Positions 36,694 through 44,225 of a DNA stretch of 64,000 bases are shown piece by piece. A model generated the notes under the pieces. That model saw only the letters and a list, made by a program, of their open reading frames with translations. It was not told where the DNA came from and ran no database searches. Position 1 is the stretch's first letter. Every line of letters starts with the position of its first letter. A program made the position numbers and the translations under genes. This DNA is from Candidatus Wolframiiraptor gerlachensis (GTDB lineage: Archaea; Thermoproteota; Nitrososphaeria_A; Caldarchaeales; Wolframiiraptoraceae). The stretch covers positions 1-64,000 of the forward strand of contig JAJPCT020000022.1 of NCBI GenBank assembly GCA_021323375.2. The letters run 5' to 3'.

Positions 36694-37459
36694 TGCAGGC
36701 AGGGCAGTTTGGGTTTCTCTTGATCTCTATTGTGTGGAAGGAGAGATCCATTCCATCTATTACTATGAGCTTCCCTATCGCTGGCTCGCCGAGCCCGGTG
36801 ATGACCTTTATCGCCTCTAGGGCCTCAAGAGCGCCGACTATCCCCGGAAGAGGCCCTAGAACCGGGATCTTATCATGCTCAGTTGGCTCATGTGGTATTA
36901 GGCATCTTAAGCATGGACCCATGCCTGGGATTATCGTCATCAGCCTACCCTCGGCTCCATATATCGCGCCGTGAATAAGCGGCTTCTCAAGCTCTACGCA
37001 TGCATCATTAAGGATGAACCTAGTCCTGAAGTTGTCGAGGCAGTCCACCGCCAGATCAGCATTTGATAACATCTCTCTAACGTTTTCCTCCGTCAGCTTC
37101 TCCCCCAGAGCCTCAACCTCGATCTCCGGGTTTAGTTCTCTGAGACGCTTGGCGGCAACATCGACCTTCCGCTTTCCTATGTCGCCGGTATCATAGAGTA
37201 TCTGCCTATTCAGGTTGCTAAGCTCCACGTAGCCGTCATCGATTATTCTCAGGAGGCCGACGCCGGCTGAGGCGAGGTAGAGGGCTGCAGCGGATCCAAG
37301 GCCACCAACGCCGACGACTAGGACCCTAGCTCTCTTCAGTTTTAGCTGGCTCTCAATACCGAATCCGAGGAGCCTTAGCTGCCTATCATACCTCTCAAGC
37401 TCCTCGGGCGATAGCTTATCCTCCTGCGACCGGCGGTATGAATGCGACTGAGTCCCCAT
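36680..37459 (-). CDS. moeB: MoeB/ThiF/HesA-family E1-like activating enzyme
   Basis: 259 residues. LSPEELERYDRQLRLLGFG leads to the nucleotide loop VLVVGVGGLGSAAALYLASAGVG, DDGYVELSNLNRQILY, and the structural-zinc pairs CLRC (near 187) and CPAC (near 255). It adenylylates the C-terminal glycine of a ubiquitin-like protein, here the MoaD encoded directly upstream. The start overlaps the moaD end by 44 bp. The catalytic Cys usual after the zinc pair in ThiF-type proteins is not obvious. Confidence 0.92.
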   Translation of the reverse strand: MGTQSHSYRRSQEDKLSPEELERYDRQLRLLGFGIESQLKLKRARVLVVGVGGLGSAAALYLASAGVGLLRIIDDGYVELSNLNRQILYDTGDIGKRKVDVAAKRLRELNPEIEVEALGEKLTEENVREMLSNADLAVDCLDNFRTRFILNDACVELEKPLIHGAIYGAEGRLMTIIPGMGPCLRCLIPHEPTEHDKIPVLGPLPGIVGALEALEAIKVITGLGEPAIGKLIVIDGMDLSFHTIEIKRNPNCPACRKIK

Positions 37460-37694
37460 CCCTCAGCCTAGTCCTTAAACCATTTAAATATATTATCTCC
37501 CTACCATTAACTAGGATCTTCACGTTCGGGTTCTCGCCCACGAGCTTACCGACATCAAGCTTGGAGCCATATTGCTCCCTAAGCTTCTCCAGCAGGTCCT
37601 CAATAGTCGAGCCTTCGGGGAGCTCAAGATAGAGCATCCCGGTTCCGCCGAATATCTCCCGGAGGGTGGCGAAGGACTTGACTATTATCCTCAA
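37416..37694 (-). CDS. moaD: MoaD-family ubiquitin-like sulfur carrier
   Basis: 92 residues ending in PPVAGG, with the diglycine tail needed for adenylylation and thiocarboxylation. IIVKSFATLREIFGG and LRDGDSVAFIPP are the beta-grasp landmarks. It is the small subunit of molybdopterin synthase; in archaea such proteins can also serve tRNA thiolation or SAMPylation. It precedes and overlaps moeB. No MoaE is in the window. Confidence 0.93.
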   Translation of the reverse strand: MRIIVKSFATLREIFGGTGMLYLELPEGSTIEDLLEKLREQYGSKLDVGKLVGENPNVKILVNGREIIYLNGLRTRLRDGDSVAFIPPVAGG

Positions 37695-37751
37695 ACTACT
37701 CCTCCATGAGGTCCCGCATTTCCAAGATTTATCTCTTTAAACTATGTTTGC

Positions 37752-38540
37752 TTAGGCCTTTACCCACTCCACCCCGAGATCCTTGAGGATTGATAGTAAG
37801 AGGTCGCGATCATGCCCCCTCAACCCCTTCCAGTCTATGACGGCGAGCCTAGGCTTTTCAATAGTCTTCTCGAGAGCCTGCTCGACCATCAGTCTATCAA
37901 TGGGCATGGCGTATTTCGGACACATGTGGCCGAAGGAGTATTCTCCAGCTAGGGCGAACCTTGTGAATGATGGTGCATAATGTCCTCCACCGAACCCTAT
38001 GGCGGGCGGCGGACCGGAGCATGTCTCGCAAGCCGCGATGCATGCCCTAGCCACAGCCTCGACGGCTCTTTGATCCGGCTCCTCCAATGGCCCCCCAGCC
38101 TCGATGAAGATCGTTGGAACCGATGTGGCTGGGCCATGATGCGTGACCTCCAGACCGACGCTCCATCCCTCGAGCTCGAGCTCTAAGACCGCGTCGTGAA
38201 GCGCCCACAAAGCACCATATAGGGCCATGGCGCTTGTTGGCGATAGAGTTCTCGGAAGACCTCCCACAAGCACCTCATCACCCCAGTTGCCAACTGGATG
38301 TGTTAGGAGGGCTCTCACCCCGGCCTCGGACCTATGTGAGGAGGCGACGACTTGGAGCTCGGGCCTCAAGTCCTCCCCCAGCCCATTCACGTGAACATGC
38401 TTTTCAGCTATCACCTTGAGAAGTATGTCCCCTCTAGCATAGAGCCTATCCCCGATAGGCTTGAAGCCGTATCCCTCGATCAAGAGCCTTCCAGCCAGAA
38501 TCGAGGTTGGATCAGCCTCCGAGACCACTATCAGCCTCAA
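37752..38540 (-). CDS. dtdA: D-aminoacyl-tRNA deacylase (archaeal DtdA/GEK1 type)
   Basis: 262 residues. SSHRSEAGVRALLTHPVGNWGDE, LEVTHHGPATSVPTIFIEAGG and IGFGGGHYAPSFTRFAL...FGHMCPKYAM are signatures of the zinc-dependent DTD2 family. It removes D-amino acids mis-attached to tRNA. The ATG is 58 bp before the moaD-side end; the genes are co-oriented and may share a transcript. No alternative function is likely. Confidence 0.93.
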   Translation of the reverse strand: MRLIVVSEADPTSILAGRLLIEGYGFKPIGDRLYARGDILLKVIAEKHVHVNGLGEDLRPELQVVASSHRSEAGVRALLTHPVGNWGDEVLVGGLPRTLSPTSAMALYGALWALHDAVLELELEGWSVGLEVTHHGPATSVPTIFIEAGGPLEEPDQRAVEAVARACIAACETCSGPPPAIGFGGGHYAPSFTRFALAGEYSFGHMCPKYAMPIDRLMVEQALEKTIEKPRLAVIDWKGLRGHDRDLLLSILKDLGVEWVKA

Positions 38541-38787
38541 CCCGCCTCACCCGAGAAATGAATAGCATATCTTCCTATGAATTCCTCTAAAATGTTGCTT
38601 TTCCAGCCCCTCGCCCAATCTAGCCGAACATTCATTTCATGGAAGCTATGTTAAAGTAAGGGTCAACAAGGCCTGAATTATGGTTAGCCATGATAGCGCC
38701 TCCCATCTATCACATCTCAAATATTTTGCGATAACGAGTTTATGCCTTTTATGTCGTAATTCAGGAGTGACTCTTGGACAGGAATTT

Positions 38788-39234
38788 TTATTCACCTGGG
38801 GGCGGTGGAAGTGATGTTACAGTAATTGTCGTCGTTGATGTAGATGTAACAGTTGTTGTAATGGTTCGCGTGGTTGTCGTCAGGCTTGTAATCGTCTCCG
38901 TGGTTGTTATGGAGTAGGTGGTTGTGGAGGTGATTGTTGTCGGGCTTATGCTCGTCACCGTTGTGGGGATAAAAGTAGCCTCTGTTTTTGTAGATATTTG
39001 GGTGAGCGTCGTAGGGCTCGTAATGATACTATAAACAGTTTCCATGCCTGTCACAGTTACTCTGACCGTTTCAGATGAGGTTTCCGTGGATATGACCGTA
39101 TGAGTAACTGTTGTCGGGCTAAAGATGGTAGTACTCCTAGCCTCGGTCAGGGTTGACATCGATAAAACCCCTATACCTATGATCATTAAAACAGCTATAA
39201 TCGATAAAGTTAACGCTATGATATTCAGCCTCAC
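38788..39234 (-). CDS. Thr/Ser-rich membrane-anchored surface protein
   Basis: 148 residues. An uncleaved signal-anchor or signal peptide is at 4-26 (IIALTLSIIAVLMIIGIGVLS). The remainder is about 60% Thr, Ser and Val in irregular TTTxT repeats with almost no charge, ending in PPPPGE. This resembles stalk or mucin-like linkers of archaeal surface proteins, probably heavily O-glycosylated. No folded domain is attached, so it may be a shortened linker of a larger protein. The 247 bp upstream (38541-38787) holds no gene I can support. Confidence 0.7.
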   Translation of the reverse strand: MRLNIIALTLSIIAVLMIIGIGVLSMSTLTEARSTTIFSPTTVTHTVISTETSSETVRVTVTGMETVYSIITSPTTLTQISTKTEATFIPTTVTSISPTTITSTTTYSITTTETITSLTTTTRTITTTVTSTSTTTITVTSLPPPPGE

Positions 39235-39456
39235 TCTTTCAGATATTTGTACGTCTGATAGGATTTAAGTCTTTCCGATGACGAGCTGTCAACCAGATAA
39301 TGCCTCTCTTTGGGCCCTATCACTAATGCATAGCCCTTTTATCAAATTCCTGCTGGCCAGCTTTTGCCCGCGCCTTTCTACCAAAGCTTAAGCCCGATTC
39401 ACTTTTCATGGTTAAGATTTTAAACTGTTTTATTATCTTTCTAGGCTAGGGGCTGG

Positions 39457-40317
39457 ATGAGATTTAGGTCCATTAGGAGGCCGCTGATATGTAGTCCGGC
39501 TGCTAGGCTGCTTCTTGAAGGTAAGCGCCGCGGCCTTAAAAGTGTTAGGACATCGCTGGATCTTGGGAGGAGCTATGTTGAGGTTGAGCTCCTCGATTAT
39601 GGCATACGCTATGGTGATGTGGAGCTTAGCTGGGATAATATCAACCTCGCTTGCTCCCGGGAGAGGGATATCTATGTTATCGAGGGCGGGGAGCTTATAC
39701 CGCTCTCAATAGCCTCGGAGCATTTTTACAAGCTCGTTCTCGTCAAGTGGGGTAAGCCGCCGACACTCGAGATAGATGGCATACACATGCATAGAATTCT
39801 AGATGTTACGCCCGATGTGGACTCGGAGATGAAGGTGGCTCTCCTAGGGAACATCAGGTGCTGGAGGGTTCTTGATGTTTGCACGGGGCTTGGATACACA
39901 GCGATAGCGGCGCTGAAGAGGGGTGCCTGCTCGATCCTGACAATAGAGAAGGATGAGAATGTGCTGAGGCTCGCCGCCCTCAATCCATGGTCGCGGGAGC
40001 TTGAGGATGATCGGGTTGAGCTTGTGCTCGGCGACGCATTCGAGGTCTTGGAGGAGTTTAAGAACGAGTTCGACGCCGTGATCCATGATCCCCCGAGGAT
40101 GCCCCTAGCAGGGAGCCTCTATAGCTTGGAGTTTTACGTGAAGCTGGCTAGGGCCCTCAAGCCCGGGGGAAAGATCGTGCATTATGTCGGCCAGCCGGGA
40201 ATCCATAGGGGTAGGAGGATTTGGAAGGGGGTTCTCGAGAGGCTTAGGCAGGCTGGATTCGATGCAAGCTATGATGAGAGGTCTCGATGCGTCTATGGTA
40301 GGAAACTGGGAAAATAA
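39457..40317 (+). CDS. Archaeal SAM-dependent methyltransferase (COG2521)
   Basis: 286 residues. The N-terminal about 110 residues form an archaea-specific region. The Rossmann methyltransferase follows, with motif I WRVLDVCTGLGYTAIAALKRGA, an acidic strand LTIEKDENVL and motif IV DAVIHDPPRM. The DPPR motif is usual for RNA or small-molecule methylases of this group. The target is unknown. The 222 bp before it (39235-39456) contains no gene; a T/A-rich TTTTATTATC lies about 30 bp upstream. Confidence 0.85.
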   Translation: MRFRSIRRPLICSPAARLLLEGKRRGLKSVRTSLDLGRSYVEVELLDYGIRYGDVELSWDNINLACSRERDIYVIEGGELIPLSIASEHFYKLVLVKWGKPPTLEIDGIHMHRILDVTPDVDSEMKVALLGNIRCWRVLDVCTGLGYTAIAALKRGACSILTIEKDENVLRLAALNPWSRELEDDRVELVLGDAFEVLEEFKNEFDAVIHDPPRMPLAGSLYSLEFYVKLARALKPGGKIVHYVGQPGIHRGRRIWKGVLERLRQAGFDASYDERSRCVYGRKLGK

Positions 40318-40387
40318 GAATAATGATGGGTTTTTACTCTGATGGGATCTCGTCTCTCAGCCCATTAACCTAATAGATCGTCATGTC

Positions 40388-40833
40388 CTATAAATCGCTC
40401 CACACGTCGTCTAGATACTCCGGTAGCCCTGACCTTTCCACGATTCTGACACTACTGCGTACACCTCACTCATAGACTGTTATAGTATAGTGTGGTTCTA
40501 TCCTGTATGGTAGCCTGCCATGTTCTCTCATGAGATATGCTAGATCTCTTCATCCGTTGGGATTATTATCCAGTGAGATCTCCTCTAGAGCCTTATAAAA
40601 CTCCTCATTCCCGATCTCATGGTAATAGGGTGTATGTCTGAAAACTGAGACTTTAAGCCTCTTATTATCCCTGTCTCGGCAATACCATACCTGCGCCTCC
40701 TCGCCCAGCTCAGCAGCATACTTCTTCTCTACGTGGAAGATCTCATGCCTGTTCGCCCTCCGCTCGCGGGGAATCTCGACTCAGAGCCCCTCAACCTCCC
40801 TTAGCGCTCTCATTATGCCCCTTTCCCATGTTG
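40388..40833 (-). pseudogene. Single-frame ORF interrupted by three TGA codons, cut by the IS110-like element
   Basis: Reading the minus strand from the element boundary at 40833 to TAG at 40388-40390 gives about 148 codons in one frame with no frameshift. Coding character is normal (HEIFHVEKKYAAELGEEAQV, RLPYRIEPHYTITVYE). Stops within it are all TGA: 40781-40783, 40550-40552 and 40466-40468. Trp (TGG) would read naturally at each (GL-W-VEIP, NG-W-RDLAY, YE-W-GVR), but TGG is also used elsewhere in the same frame. Functional genes here end in TGA (for example the first moeA), so this is most simply a decayed gene. I do not recognise the family. It is absent from the ORF track. Confidence 0.6.
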
Positions 40834-40898
40834 CATTTTCGGGCTGGCCCTCAATGAATAAGTTGAGGGTTCATGTTGAGGGTATGTGTGGGATGTAG

Positions 40899-41802
40899 AT
40901 GATTGGGGTTTACTATGTTGATACTGCAATTCCAAGTGACAGGAAGAAGAGGGGAAGAGTAAGACTCATACGGTCTTCGACGGGGGGCAAGGTATTCAAA
41001 GTGAGAAGATTAACCGAGCTGGAGGCGCCGACGAGATATACATCAATTCGCTGCTCCCGGAGCTATATGACGAGATCCTAGAATCGTTGAGGAGGGGTGT
41101 TAGGGTATACCTGCTGAAGGATGTCAGAAAGCTGATGAGGATGGAGAATAACTTGAAGAAGAATGATGAGAATAATGCTATGCTATTTTCAAGAATTCCA
41201 AGAGAGGCATTCAGGTTGTTGACGATTGAGGAGATAGAGCTTAAGGCGGAGACACATCCGTTGATAAATAAGTATGAGTGGCTTGTGCGGTGGAGGAAGC
41301 AGCTGAGGAAGTTGGTTAAGGACGGCTATGACTATAACTTCAAGGAATCAATAAGGCTCATGGAGATGGATAGGAGGAAAATATCCTCCGAGGAGATTAT
41401 CAGACAGGTGGACAGCCTCCCCATTTACGGGGAGATTTGGTGGAAAGCTTGCGAGATCCTTGGGGCTCAGGAAGAGCGCTGAGCTAGCCATACTGGCGAT
41501 AGGGTTGCCGCCTCATTTGCCGATGGTGAGTTGAAAACGTTATTGGGGTTGGTTCTAGGCGGAAATAGAGGACGGTACAACCATAGGTTAAGAGATCATA
41601 TTACGAGATTCGCAGTAAACCTTTACATAAACGCCGAGAAAGGATGCCAGTATTTCGGATAAGGTTATTGAGGTTGTTAATTGTCTGCCGAAAAAGCGGG
41701 CAATATCCAAATTAGAGTGATGATTCTAAAAATGCTACGATAGCATACCTTATGACGACAAATCCGCTGGCCAGCGGCAGTAAAAGCCATAAAAGCCGGT
41801 AA
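40899..41802 (+). pseudogene. IS110-like (DEDD) transposase, copy A, frameshifted
   Basis: Track ORFs 40899..41081 and 41087..41482 are pieces of one gene. The first has VYYVDTAIPSD, whose Asp is the first DEDD residue. The second has VYLLKDVRKLMRMENNLKKNDENNAMLF (the K-x-D-x-x-D-A segment) and the helical middle. Further frames contain LAILAIGLPPHLP and the end PLASGSKSHKSR before TAA 41800. Compared with copy B there are small indels near 40955, 40980 and 41015 and later stops, so it is inactive. Confidence 0.72.
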
Positions 41803-41930
41803 GGTTATTAGCGTTTCCCCACTATGGATGGGTTTATAAACCGTCCATAGATGGTTATGGCAGGATCTCCTGCCGGTCTTTATGGCTACGAGGACTCGCC
41901 GGCCAGCCACCTCCCCTTTTCCCCTAAAGC
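41803..41930 (+). ncRNA. Candidate structured RNA in the noncoding right end of IS copy A
   Basis: Between the transposase stop and the element end are two hairpins: CTATGGA (41822-41828) / TCCATAG (41844-41850) and GGCAGG-ATCT-CCTGCC (41859-41874), then CGGTCTTTAT. Copy B keeps the same order. IS110-family recombinases are known to use an element-encoded bridge RNA from a noncoding end; this is the best place for one here. Confidence 0.35.
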
Positions 41931-41986
41931 TCACTCACTTTCATGATTATGAACTTCATGTGATACGAATATAGTAAACTGATACT

Positions 41987-42005
41987 TGGAGCTCGCGGAT
42001 TCGAA
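41987..42005 (-). other. tRNA 3'-end-like fragment
   Basis: On the minus strand TTCGAAT-CCGCG-GAGCTCC-A-type spacing (T loop, T-stem 3' half, acceptor 3' half, discriminator) is seen, but no matching 5' T-stem or cloverleaf exists. It could be a leftover attachment site next to the IS, or chance. The rest of 41931-42098 contains only the lysS promoter (CTTATA near 42064). Confidence 0.2.
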
Positions 42006-42098
42006 CTTTCATACTTGTTAAATTTTTTCGGCCCATCCCTCCTAATACACTCCTAAGAGATCCCCTTATACTACCCTTAATCTAAGATTCTGCCGGAT

Positions 42099-43688
42099 AT
42101 GCCGAGGGAGATCATCGGGCATGGAACTTGGATGGATAAGGTGGCTGCTGAGCTTATTGAGAGGGAGAGGAGGCTTGGCAGGAGCCTAGATATGATAAGG
42201 ACTGAGAGCGGGCTCGGGGCTTCAGGGATACCGCATGTGGGTAGTATGGCGGATGCCGTGAGAGCTTATGGTGTAACCCTCGCCCTGAGAGAGCTTGGAT
42301 ACAACTCCGAGTGCATAGCATTCACCGATGATATGGATGGTCTTAGGAGGGTTCCAGCGGGGATGCCGAGAGAGCTTGAGAAGTATCTCCTCAAGCCCGT
42401 CTCATCGATCCCGGACCCGTACGGCTGCCACGAGTCGTTCGCCGCGCATATGAGCGGGATGCTGAGGGATGGGCTTGAGAAGGCTGGGATAGAGTGCAGA
42501 TATATGTCGGGGAGGCAGGCTTATGCCTCCGGGCTCCTAGCCGAGCAGATACATATGATCCTGCTAAATGCTAGGAGGGTTGGGGAGAAGATCGAGGAGC
42601 TAACAGGCCAGACGAAGTTCAAGCAGATCCTTCCATATTTCGCGGTATGCAGGAATTGTGGAAGGATATACACTACGCAGGCCTATGAGTATGATCCCGG
42701 AAGGAGGGTTGTAAGGTATAGGTGTGTTGGTGTGGAGGTTGGGGGGAGGTGGTTTGAGGGGTGCGGCTATGAGGGCGAGGCTGATATCAGGAGGGATGAT
42801 GGCAAGCTCGCCTGGAAGACGGAGTTCGCCGCGAGATGGGCCGCCCTAGACATAAGGTTTGAGGCATATGGAAAGGATATCGCGGACTCCGTCAAGGTGA
42901 ATGACTGGGTCTCGAGGGAGGTTCTGGGATTCGAGCCCCCAATGCACGTGCGGTATGAGATGTTTTTGGACGCATCGGGTAAAAAGATCTCGAAATCCCT
43001 TGGCAACGTCTTCACGCCCCAGCTCTGGTACAGGTATGGGACGCCTCAGAGTCTTCTCCTTCTGCTCTTCAAGCGGGCTATCGGGACCCGGGTGCTAACA
43101 CTCCAGACGATACCCAAGCTCATGGATGAGCTGGACTACTTGGAAGACGTGTACTTCGACAGGGTTAGGGTGGATAATGAGCTGGAAAGAGCTAGGCTTA
43201 AGGGATTATACCTTTACTCCTATCTCTTGAGACCACCTGAGAGGCCGTCGCCCCATATACCGTATTCGCTGATCGTGGAGCTGGCCTTGGTCGCGCCGGA
43301 GGGGAGGGAGCTCGAATTTATCATGGCCAGGCTCCGGAAATATGGCTATGAGCTTGATGAGAGGGCCATGGAGAAGATCAGGCTCGCGATAAACTATGCA
43401 AGAGATCTGGGCGCAGTTGAGAGGAGGCCTGTCGAGTTATCCGAGGAGGAGAGGAGGGCGATCATGGAGCTAATTAGGCTTGTTGAAGCGGCGCAGAGCG
43501 CTGATGAGGTTCAGTCAGCGATCTTCCAAGCGGCGAGGAGCGTGGGCCTAGATCCAAAGGAGTTCTTCAAGAAGCTGTACATGATCTTTTTGGGTAGGGA
43601 GAGCGGCCCAAGGCTCGGCCCTTTCCTCTGGGACCTGGGGAAGGATAGGGTGCTGGAGATCCTTCGCTCAAGCCTTCAGCGAAAATGA
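42099..43688 (+). CDS. lysS: Lysyl-tRNA synthetase, class I
   Basis: 529 residues. The class I Rossmann core has ASGIPHVGS (HIGH-like) at about 46-54 and KKISKSLGN (KMSKS-like) near residue 298. Between them are zinc-type cysteines CRNCGRIYTTQAYEYD and the CVGVEVGG...GCGYEGE pair. The C-terminal helical anticodon-binding region begins near 350. It charges tRNA-Lys. Class I LysRS is characteristic of archaea. A TATA element lies about 31 bp upstream. Confidence 0.97.
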   Translation: MPREIIGHGTWMDKVAAELIERERRLGRSLDMIRTESGLGASGIPHVGSMADAVRAYGVTLALRELGYNSECIAFTDDMDGLRRVPAGMPRELEKYLLKPVSSIPDPYGCHESFAAHMSGMLRDGLEKAGIECRYMSGRQAYASGLLAEQIHMILLNARRVGEKIEELTGQTKFKQILPYFAVCRNCGRIYTTQAYEYDPGRRVVRYRCVGVEVGGRWFEGCGYEGEADIRRDDGKLAWKTEFAARWAALDIRFEAYGKDIADSVKVNDWVSREVLGFEPPMHVRYEMFLDASGKKISKSLGNVFTPQLWYRYGTPQSLLLLLFKRAIGTRVLTLQTIPKLMDELDYLEDVYFDRVRVDNELERARLKGLYLYSYLLRPPERPSPHIPYSLIVELALVAPEGRELEFIMARLRKYGYELDERAMEKIRLAINYARDLGAVERRPVELSEEERRAIMELIRLVEAAQSADEVQSAIFQAARSVGLDPKEFFKKLYMIFLGRESGPRLGPFLWDLGKDRVLEILRSSLQRK

Positions 43689-43691
43689 ATA

Positions 43692-43700
43692 CTTATATAA
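43692..43700 (+). promoter_or_regulatory. TATA box of the SSB gene
   Basis: CTTATATAA about 47 bp before the ATG; an AAAGGA-type ribosome site lies directly upstream of the start, so this mRNA has a leader of about 22 nt. Confidence 0.55.
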
Positions 43701-43743
43701 TGGGCGATCGACAGGATGTCGTCCAAAAGGAGTCGTAAAGGAA

Positions 43744-44151
43744 ATGAGTGAATTGGTAAAGATAAGTCAGTTAAACCCGCGCTCTAGAAACGTAAACCTG
43801 ATCGCGAAGGTTGTCAGCAAGTCGCCGGAAAGGATTGTTTCATCGCAATATGATCAGAAGGAACATAGGCTTAGCGAGGCCCTTATAGCTGATGAGACAG
43901 GAGCGATAAACCTGATCCTCTGGGATGATAGAATAGACGATGTTAAAGAGGGCTCGACGATTAAGGTGACAAACGGCTTCATCAAGCTCTTCAAGGGGAA
44001 GATGCAGCTTAACTTGGGGCGATATGGATCGGTCGAGGAAGTCGATGAGGTCATAGAGGAGGTAAACCTCGATAACAACTTATCAGAGACCCCCCAGCCT
44101 CACATGAGATTTGGCGAGAGAAGACCTCCAAGACGGTTCAGGCGAAGATAG
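43744..44151 (+). CDS. ssb: Single-OB-fold ssDNA-binding protein (RPA/Sso-SSB-like)
   Basis: 135 residues. One OB fold spans about 5-105: VKISQLNPRSRNVNLIAKVVSKS, ALIADETGAINLILWDD, IKVTNGFIKLFKGKMQLNLGRYG, a close match in layout to crenarchaeal SSB. The tail differs: instead of an acidic tip it ends RFGERRPPRRFRRR, strongly basic. It binds single-stranded DNA in replication or repair. The downstream coiled-coil gene is 74 bp away with its own promoter. Confidence 0.88.
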   Translation: MSELVKISQLNPRSRNVNLIAKVVSKSPERIVSSQYDQKEHRLSEALIADETGAINLILWDDRIDDVKEGSTIKVTNGFIKLFKGKMQLNLGRYGSVEEVDEVIEEVNLDNNLSETPQPHMRFGERRPPRRFRRR

Positions 44152-44193
44152 CCAGTAAAGGCAGGGTTCCGGGCCTCCCGGCGAAACCACTAT

Positions 44194-44201
44194 TTTTATA
44201 T
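44194..44201 (+). promoter_or_regulatory. TATA box of the coiled-coil protein gene
   Basis: TTTTATAT centred about 28 bp before the GTG at 44226; leaderless. Confidence 0.55.
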
Positions 44202-44225
44202 CCTATTTCAAGCTGATAAGATCAC

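Larger units (their letters stand above)
40834..41930 (+). mobile_element. IS110-like insertion sequence, copy A (defective)
   Basis: Ends were set by aligning with copy B. The left end begins CATTTTCGGGCTGGCCCTCA and the right end finishes near CGCCGGCCAGCCACC. It carries a transposase with several indels and about 125 bp of noncoding right end. It disrupts the TGA-interrupted ORF. There are no obvious terminal inverted repeats, as expected for IS110. Boundaries are good to about 10 bp. Confidence 0.65.

Noticed and set aside
38788-39234. Tandem DNA repeat or CRISPR-like array
   Set aside because: The repetition comes from Thr/Ser codons in one open reading frame; units are irregular and there are no spacers.
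40388-40833. Genome-wide reassignment of TGA
   Set aside because: Many intact genes here (for example the first moeA and the coiled-coil gene) end at TGA in the expected place, so TGA is a working stop.
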